DNA of 64,000 nucleotides from Stomorhina lunata (lineage: Eukaryota; Arthropoda; Insecta; Diptera; Rhiniidae), in assembly GCA_933228675.1 (NCBI GenBank), contig OW121741.1, forward strand, positions 60,233,363-60,297,362, read 5' to 3'. This document shows positions 57,289 to 64,000 of the stretch, in pieces; within the stretch, counting starts at the first letter, position 1; each line of letters starts with the position of its first letter. A program made the translations under genes and the position numbers. Under the pieces are notes generated by a model. The model saw nothing but the letters and a program-made list of their open reading frames with translations, did not search any database and had not been told where the DNA came from.

Positions 57289-60200
57289 TGGCGTCCAAAT
57301 ATGGCGACCTGAGTTCTTTCGATATCTCAAGTGGAAACTGGAGCGTCTATTTGGAGCAGATGAACTTGTTCTTTTTGGCGAACAGCGTGGGAGACAATAA
57401 AATGAAAAAGGCTATATTCTTATCATCATGTGGAGCAGATACGTACACTCTGCTAAAGTCTATTGCTACACCGAGTGATGTTTTGCTGAAAATTTCACGT
57501 TCGAGATGGCAATCGGCCTGCTGTCAAAGCATTTCTGTCCACCACCTAACCAGATCATTCAACGATACCAGTTTTATCGCAGAGACCAAAAAGAAGGCGA
57601 GTCAATACCGGAGTTTTTGGCAGCGCTTCGTAAGTTAAGCCAGTATTGTGAGTTCAAAGATTTGAACGACATGCTGCGCGACAGGTTGGTGTGTGGTATG
57701 CGGGACGAAAATTTACGGAAAAGGTTGTTGTCAAACGACAAATTAACATTAAAAATTGCCCAAGATGAGGCCGTAGCCAGTGAGGAGGCACAAAAGAATA
57801 TGTCTGCTCTAAAGATGCCAGCTAGCCAGAGAGAAGTGAACAGGGTTAGCAGCAGTAAGAACGTTCAACACCAGAATAATCAGAATCGCAAATGCTACCG
57901 TTGTAATGGGGACCACAGGCCAGACCAATGTAAGTTCAAAGATGTAGAATGTCGCTATTGCAAAAACCGAGGTCACATAGAGAGAGCCTGCATCACGAAG
58001 CTAAAGTCCGGTAAGAAGGTTAAGAAAAAGGATTTTAGATCTAGTAACCCAAGGGTAAACGCAATTGAATCGGATATTAGGAATGAAGAAAATGAGTATG
58101 TGTTGTGTGTAACGGGCAAAGAAATGTCACCCATCAAGAAGACCATGACGATTTGTGGGCAACTATTAGAAATAAAAGTGGATTCCGGGGCCAGCTATTC
58201 GATCATTGGTGAAGAGATATATAAGAAAAAATTTAACCGTTTGAAACTAGAAAAAAGTCAGGTGCAGTTAAAAGCGTGGGGTGCCAGTAAAAATTTAAAG
58301 GTTTGTGGTGAGATTGAGGTACGGGTATTGTGTGGAAGTGAGCAGAAGAATCTAAGGTTGCTTGTATGTGGTGGTAATGGTCCTGCCTTAATAGGGAGGA
58401 ATTGGTTTCAAGAGCTAGGAATTCGTTTAACAAGTCCTATATGCAACATTCACACAGAAGGTCCGATGGAAATCTCAGAATTTAATTCCGTGTTTGATAA
58501 TCAGCTGGGTGATTATAGGGGTGAGCCTATAAAGTTAGAAATGCAGAACAATTGTAAACCCAAGTTTTACCGCTATCGTCAAGTACCTTTTTCTTTGAAG
58601 CCAAAGATAGAGGAGGCGTTAAAATTGGAGGCGTTAAAATTGATGATAGATGAAGGGGTACTGCGTCCAGTTACTTTTAGCGAATGGGCCACACCTGTTG
58701 TACCTGTAAAAAAACCAGATGGCAGCATTAGGCTTTGTGGTGATTATAAGTGCACCGTCAATCAAATGATTTGCCCAGAGACGTACCCACTGCCAACAAG
58801 TGGTTTTCCAGATTGGATCGTGCCTATACTCAGGTTAAAGTAGACGACAATTCGGCGAAGATACTTACCCTAAACACGCACCGAGGACTTTTTAAAGTTA
58901 CCCGTTTGCCATTCGGAGTTTCGACGGCACCAAGCATTTTTCAACGTTTAATGGAGGGTCTTTTAGGCAATATAGATGGAGTCATGGTTTACTTGGACGA
59001 CATCCTGATCGGTGGAGCTACTAAAGACGAAATGTGGAAGCGAACACAATTAACCTTGAAACGTATACTAGAAGCTGGTTTGGATTAAGAAATCCAAATG
59101 TATTTTTGCGATAAACGAGTTGACGTTCCTGGATTTCCACATAGATGGAAATGGAATCCGACCAACAAATAACAAAATAAAGGCGATTGTAGATGCACCG
59201 GAACCAGAAAATCTACAACAGCTGCAAGCATTTTTGGGCCTAATTACGTTTTATGATAGGTTTCTGCCAAACAAGGGTCGAATATTGGAACCTCTTTACA
59301 GGTTGCTAAGAAAAGATGAAAAATTTGTTTGGGGTAAAGAACAGCAATCCAGTTTGGCCAGGGCCAAGGAAATGCTAACTTCAGAAAGTCTTTTAGTCCA
59401 CTACTCAACAAAATTACCTCTAGTCCTATGTGGAGACGCGTCACCTTATGGAGTGGGAGCCGTTTTGGCCCACATCATGCCAGATGGTCGTGAAGCACCT
59501 ATAGCCTTCGGGTCGAAAACGCTACAACCAGCAGAAAAGAATTACGCGCAATTAGACAAGGAGGCACTTTCGATAATTTTCGGCATAAAAAAGTTCCACC
59601 AGTTTTTGAGTGGCCGAGAATTTACAATATTTACGGATCATAAGCCCCTTGTAGGACTTTTTGATCCAAAAAAGCCAATATCGCAACACATCTCGCCCAG
59701 GATATTACGATGGTCACTGATGTTGGGTGCCTATCAATATGACATCAAATATCGAGAAGGGAAAAATCATCAGAACGCCGATGCTTTGAGTCGATTGCCG
59801 ATTAATCGCGTTGAATTCCAAGTCCCAGAAATTCCAGAAATTTTGTATTGTGGTGAAGGAGAAAGCCAATTTTTAGTAATATGCCGAGAAATTGCAGAAC
59901 ATACTAGAAGAGATCCAGTGTTGTCTCAGGTACTTAAACATATTAAAGAAAAATGTACTAGTTTTCCAGATAGCTCAGAGAGTTTTAAACCATACTCCAC
60001 CAGAATAAATTAACTGTCAGTAAACAATCAATGTTTGTTATGGGGTGCTCGAGTTATAATACCATGAGGTCCACCAAGGCATGACGGCAATGAAAGTCAT
60101 AGCACGAAGTTATTTTTGGTGGCCAGGTCTTGATGAAGACATTGAAATGACAGCAAGACAGTGTGTGAAATGTGCTCAGAACAGTAAACACCCCCCAGCA

Positions 60201-61170
60201 GCAACAGCAAAACCATGGCCAACTACATATCGACTATGCGGGTCCATTTATGGATAACAATTTTCTAATCATTGTCGATTCGTTCAGTAAGTGGGTGGAC
60301 GTAAAAGTCACCAAGAATACCAGCTCCACAAGAACAATCGAATTGTTAAGAGATGTTTTTGCAACACATGGTCTACCGGATGCAGTTGTGTCTGATAATG
60401 GACGAAATTTTGTATCGGGCGAGTTTAAAGCTTTTTTAAAAGCAAATGGAATTACACATATTTGCACAGCCCCATACCACCCATCCTCAAACGGACAGGC
60501 GGAAAGGTTTGTCCAAACTATAAAAAACCACCTGAAGAAAATACTGCCTTTTAACATGAATAAGAATTTGGCCAAGTTATTATTACGCCTTCGCACCACA
60601 CCAACGTTAAATTCAATGAGTCCAGCCGAAATTTTCATGGGTAGGAGATTGAAAACTGTGTTTTACCACGTATATCCCGACAGTAAGCCCACTCAGCAAC
60701 AAATTGCGCCTGAGAAATCCGTTAGAAGTTTCAAGATTGGTGATGAAGTGTGGTATAGAAATTTCGGAAAGGGGGAGAGATGGTTACCTGGAACTATTCA
60801 AAAAACAAGTGCCCGAAATTATGAAGTAAGTGGTGATGGTAAGGTACAAGCGAGACATATCGACCAGTTGCGAAATCGTGTTTCCGGTACATATACACCT
60901 AGCGGGGATGAAACCCCACAACGACCAATATTACCTACAGAGGAGGATGAACAACATCTTGCATCTGAATCAGCAGCATCTAGCCAGGAGGCGAGTGGAG
61001 AGCCGCAGTGGTCGCGTGATACTTTAAGCGAAGACACCATACCAGAGGCTGAAGAACCCCAGTCAACAGAAGTGACAACAGAAACTCCTCGTCCGGTCCG
61101 AGTAAGAAAGGCTCCAAAACGGTATGATGATTACTTGATGGGGGAGGAACTGTTGTATAATCAACACTGA
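57289..61170 (+). pseudogene. Ty3/gypsy gag-pol, several lesions
   Basis: Gag starts MASKYGDLSSFD at 57289. Order: Gag core; two zinc knuckles (CYRCNGDHRPDQC, CRYCKNRGHIERAC, about 57895-57990); protease (VDSGASYSII, then GPALIGRNWF); RT (YPLPT near 58790, LPFGVSTAPSIFQRL, VYLDDILIGG); RNase H (LVLCGDASPYGVGAVLAH, DKEALSIIFGIKKF, FTDHKPL); integrase zinc finger (HQGMTAMKVIARSYFWWPG); and integrase core with all three acids (HIDYAGPF, VVSDNGRNF, NGQAERFVQ), then a GPY/F-like tail. Lesions: frameshift near 57495, a small deletion with frameshift near 58800 removing residues before WFSRLD, a frameshift near 59085, stops and a deletion near 60013-60070, and a frameshift near 60200. The frame ends inside the 3' LTR. 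Gag layout and lack of env suggest the Mag-like side of Ty3/gypsy (inference). Confidence 0.9.
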
Positions 61171-61380
61171 AATAAATTTGCGTTTTTCAACAATAGGGTT
61201 GACATCACCCATGGTCAACGACGAGTAGAGTTCTTTTCTGGCTGGCGCCGCATCAACTACTTTTATTCTCTTTTTTATAATTAAATATAATTAACTCTTA
61301 TTATCAAATTTAAATGAACAAGTCTTAAACTTCTTTTGATGGAAACAAGGGAACCGGCCGAGGGTAATAAAGAGTTAACA
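61151..61380 (+). repeat. 3' LTR, 230 bp
   Basis: TGTTGTATAATCAACACTG to GAGTTAACA, directly after a purine-rich tract and before the TATAC duplication. It contains the uninterrupted ggctggcgccgcatc that shows where the RAG1-like element entered the other LTR. The aataaa-containing start and T-rich middle could carry processing signals. Confidence 0.93.
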
Positions 61381-61385
61381 TATAC

Positions 61386-62334
61386 ATTTCATTTACGAAC
61401 CAAAATTTTAAAAGCTTTTTCTCGTTTCACTCAAAAAAAAATTTCAAAAACCAAAAGTTCAATTTTTTCGTAAGTTGACGCACAATTTGACAAAATTTTA
61501 GTTTCAAAAACAGGCTGTAAATCTTATAAATGGCCTAACCAGAAATCAACTGTCGATTTCTGGATCGATCTATTTAAGGATTTGGCCACTTATGTAATCA
61601 ATTTTCTTCTTTTGTCATTAAGTAATGCTGAGGTTTAAAGATTTTGTAGTTGAATCAACCTATTAAAAACCAATGTTTGAAATCGTATGAGTTTAATGGC
61701 CTGTTTTTATAATTGGTCTCACGCAGAAACCTTTGCCATATGAATGAAAAAAAAAATGGTTTTGGTTAATATAAAACAAATGCCAGATCTCTTTGAGTGA
61801 AATGCGTAAGAAATGAAATCTTTGCATAAAATTTTGTTTCTTGTAATTGGACTATTGAGCTAAAAACAAACGACCAGAAAAAAGTAATCGTCGCCAATTT
61901 TTACAATGAAATAATGGATTTTTTTTTATAAAAAATTTATTAGTAATATAAAATCTTTCATATACTTTAATTTAATTATTATAAAAATGCTCTTTTAAGC
62001 AAATAGTAAGAAAAAATAAGTTTTTTTATATAAAATGTTTTTTTTTATTAAAAAATATGTTTTTTGCAATAAAAAATTTTGTTCCTTAAGAAAAAATATA
62101 GAAATAATATTTTTTAGAAAAATAGTCAAATGTATTTCTAAACAAAAAATGTTTATTAATTTGTAATTTTTATAAGTTCCATTCTTAAAAAACTAAAAAT
62201 ATAACAACCCCCACGCATGTGCATTCCTCAATCAATCAGGGCTGCCAGATACTTTTTGGTCACCATCCCCAAATTTTAAAATATTTAGCCCCAAAAAACC
62301 CCAATTCATAAAAAGCGTATTTGCTCACATTTTT
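61386..62334. other. No gene seen
   Basis: AT-rich DNA with long A/T runs (61910-62200), presumably intron of ALG6 if that gene continues. No motif or repeat recognised. Confidence 0.5.
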
Positions 62335-63540
62335 ATACCCTTCACCAATAGGTGAAAGGGTATTATAAGTTTGTGATTCCGTTTGTAATTTTTTTATTAG
62401 TGATTAATTATACCGATCGACTCAGAATCGGGAGGAGAATCGATTAAGCGATGTCCGTCTGTCTGTCTGTTGAAATCAAGTTTCTGAAGCCCCTGGAGGA
62501 TGGACCTACATAAGTTATATATTAGTTTTTAAGAAATTCCCGCAATGAGCGCTATTTAATTTCATTAAAATCGGTTTATAAATACCGAAAATATCGAAAA
62601 AATACCAAAAATTAAACGAAAATTTTAAAATTTTTGATTGAAACACACTTTTAAATAACAAGTGAAAAAAGATACTCCTGGTGTACATGGGATAATATAT
62701 TATATATCAAATTGTAATGGTTCCCCAAAGCACTTTGTAAAATTTTATCAAAATCGGTCCATAAAACACTGAGATATCGCCAAAACACTAAATTTGATGT
62801 ATTGCAAATTGCCCAAAGTACGCATTAGAGAATATTTGTTGAAAAAATGAAATGCAAAAATAGGAAAAACCATCCTCCTTTATCAGATTTTAGGAAATTC
62901 TCCCGCCAAGCACGGTTTTAAATTTTATCAAAAGCGGTCCATAAACAACTGAGATTCCCCAAAGTACGTGTCTAAGAAATTTTGTTGACATTTTGTAAGT
63001 ATTGTTTCAGCGATATCTCAGGTGTTTATGGACCGATTGTGATGAATCGAATGATCGAGGAGAATCGATTTGTCTGTCCGTCCGTCTACCTGTCTGTCCA
63101 TCCGCCCGTCTACCTGTCTGTCCTTTTTCCTGTTGTAGTCAAGTTTTTGGAGCTCCTGTTTTGTCGATATCTCAGATGTTTATTTTGATAAAATTTAATA
63201 GCGTACTTCGCAGGGGATTACCTTAACTCTGATGCATTCGGTAATTTATGGTAGATATAATTTAGTGTTTAAGCGATATTTCAGGTGTTTTGATCGACAA
63301 TGATGAAATTTAGGGTGAGACGATATCCTAAAATTTTGTGTAAAATGCATATGTTTATACCTTCAAAGAGCTCCACAAATCTGATTTTAGCAGACAGACA
63401 CACTGCATTTATCTTAATTTTGTGTCAGACTTTTGAACATTATGATAACATTTGAGAATGTATTATATATCAAATTATAGGTAATCTTCCTAGGAAGTAC
63501 AAAAATGCGACTGAGTACATGATATCCGTTCAAAACCTAC

Positions 63541-63571
<31 letters not shown>

Positions 63572-64000
63572 TGTATGTATGTATGTATGTATGTATGTAT
63601 GTATGTATGTATGTATGTATGTATGTATGTATGTATGTATGTATGTATGTATGTATGTATGTATGTATGTATGTATGTATGTATGTATGTATGTATGTAT
63701 GTATGTATGTATGTATGTATGTATGTATGTATGTATGTATGTATGTATGTATGTATGTATGTATGTATGTATGTATGTATGTATGTATGTATGTATGTAT
63801 GTATGTATGTATGTATGTATGTATGTGTGTATGTATGTATGTATGTATGTATGTATGTATGTATGTATGTATGTATGTATGTATGTATGTATGTATGTAT
63901 GTATGTATGCAGGCACCGAAAATAACTGTTATTTTAAAATTTTTGATTAAAAAAATCAACCAGAAGGAGTTATCGTAGAACAAAACCAAAAATACCGTTT
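62335..64000 (+). mobile_element. HINE/DINE-1-like element, one internal unit, continues past window
   Basis: The 5' hairpin is at 62335-62363. Then come gtgattccg, actcagaatcgggaggag, a short CTGT tract (62457-62471), the four sub-repeats once, CCGT/CTGT blocks at 63071-63125, ttggagctcc, and the distal part with gacagacacactgcattta. This is a single-unit version, useful as the ancestral state for the arrays. The usual gtatgtatgtat seed in the distal part is hugely expanded here. Confidence 0.72.
63542..63908 (+). repeat. (GTAT)n microsatellite, about 92 copies
   Basis: About 367 bp of ATGT/GTAT tetranucleotide with one gtgt interruption near 63826. It occupies the position where other HINE copies have only about three units (gtatgtatgtatc at about 596-608 and 8688-8700). 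Reading frames of MYVC or IHTY repeats through it are artefacts. Confidence 0.97.

Larger units (their letters stand above)
54864..61380 (+). mobile_element. Ty3/gypsy LTR retrotransposon, complete but inactive
   Basis: Flanked by TATAC on both sides (54859-54863 and 61381-61385), a 5 bp target duplication. The LTRs begin TGTTGTATA and end GAGTTAACA. Between them are a plausible primer-binding site (tggcgacgagg at 57248), gag-pol, and a purine tract (atgggggaggaa just before 61151). No env-like frame is present. The 5' LTR contains a later RAG1-like transposon. Apart from that insertion and a 15 bp indel, the LTRs differ at about two positions, so the insertion is not old. Confidence 0.93.

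Noticed and set aside
63542..63908. CRISPR-like or other spaced repeat array
   Set aside because: Pure microsatellite without spacers. No spaced-repeat array of that type occurs anywhere in this eukaryotic window.
63519..63989. Long frames of MYVC or IHTY repeats
   Set aside because: Products of a (GTAT)n microsatellite, open in several frames on both strands.

Overview
This window reads as repeat-dense DNA from a higher fly (Cyclorrhapha, possibly a calyptrate). It is AT-rich, full of DINE-1/HINE-like elements carrying (CCGT/CTGT)n blocks, and has dipteran Ty3/gypsy, LOA/Jockey-type LINE and Tc1/mariner relics. The species cannot be named from the sequence. One host gene is recognisable: the first coding exon of an ALG6 (Drosophila gny) glucosyltransferase at 51950-52626. 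Nearly everything else is mobile or duplicated DNA.

Layout. 1-14752 is a recent tandem duplication with a 7.88 kb unit. Each copy carries a HINE-like element, a long inverted-repeat arm, a second older HINE-like element and a zinc-finger/DDE-candidate transposase-like gene. The duplication junction truncates the gene in copy 1; the gene in copy 2 is complete but has stops. 15.6-16.55 kb holds two successive right-hand inverted-repeat arms. 18.06-27.88 kb is a reverse-oriented HINE with an internal array of about 820 bp units. It is interrupted by a mariner (19091-20387, TA target duplication) and by a 3.4 kb CACTG-ended element carrying a third member of the DDE-candidate family. 28.9-30.1 kb is a gypsy pol fragment. 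30.1-35.7 kb is a forward HINE with seven internal units.

35698-41228 is a 5.5 kb Transib/RAG1-like transposon. Its ends are CACAGTG/CACTGTG, its terminal inverted repeats are about 1.37 kb, and its transposase is nearly intact: the D, D, E, CxxC and H...H signature of the RAG1 core is visible, with one frameshift in a homopolymer. 41.6-46.1 kb is a gypsy fragment split by a LINE that has lost its endonuclease region. 46.8-51.9 kb has a MITE, a decayed LINE and five tandem 170 bp exon-like units with splice-like edges.

Downstream of the ALG6 exon lie nested MITEs (one piggyBac-like, with TTAA), then a complete but inactivated gypsy element (54864-61380, TATAC duplication). Its 5' LTR was later hit by a second RAG1-like transposon (54961-57092), which has a perfect 5 bp TGGCG duplication. 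The window ends in another HINE with a (GTAT)n tract of about 367 bp.

The most notable biology is two RAG1-like transposon lineages in one locus, both with ends identical to the V(D)J recombination heptamer. Next is a three-copy family of zinc-finger proteins with a plausible RNase H-fold DDE signature. Third is the growth of a satellite-like array inside HINE elements. Homology calls are from recognised motifs; no database search was run.
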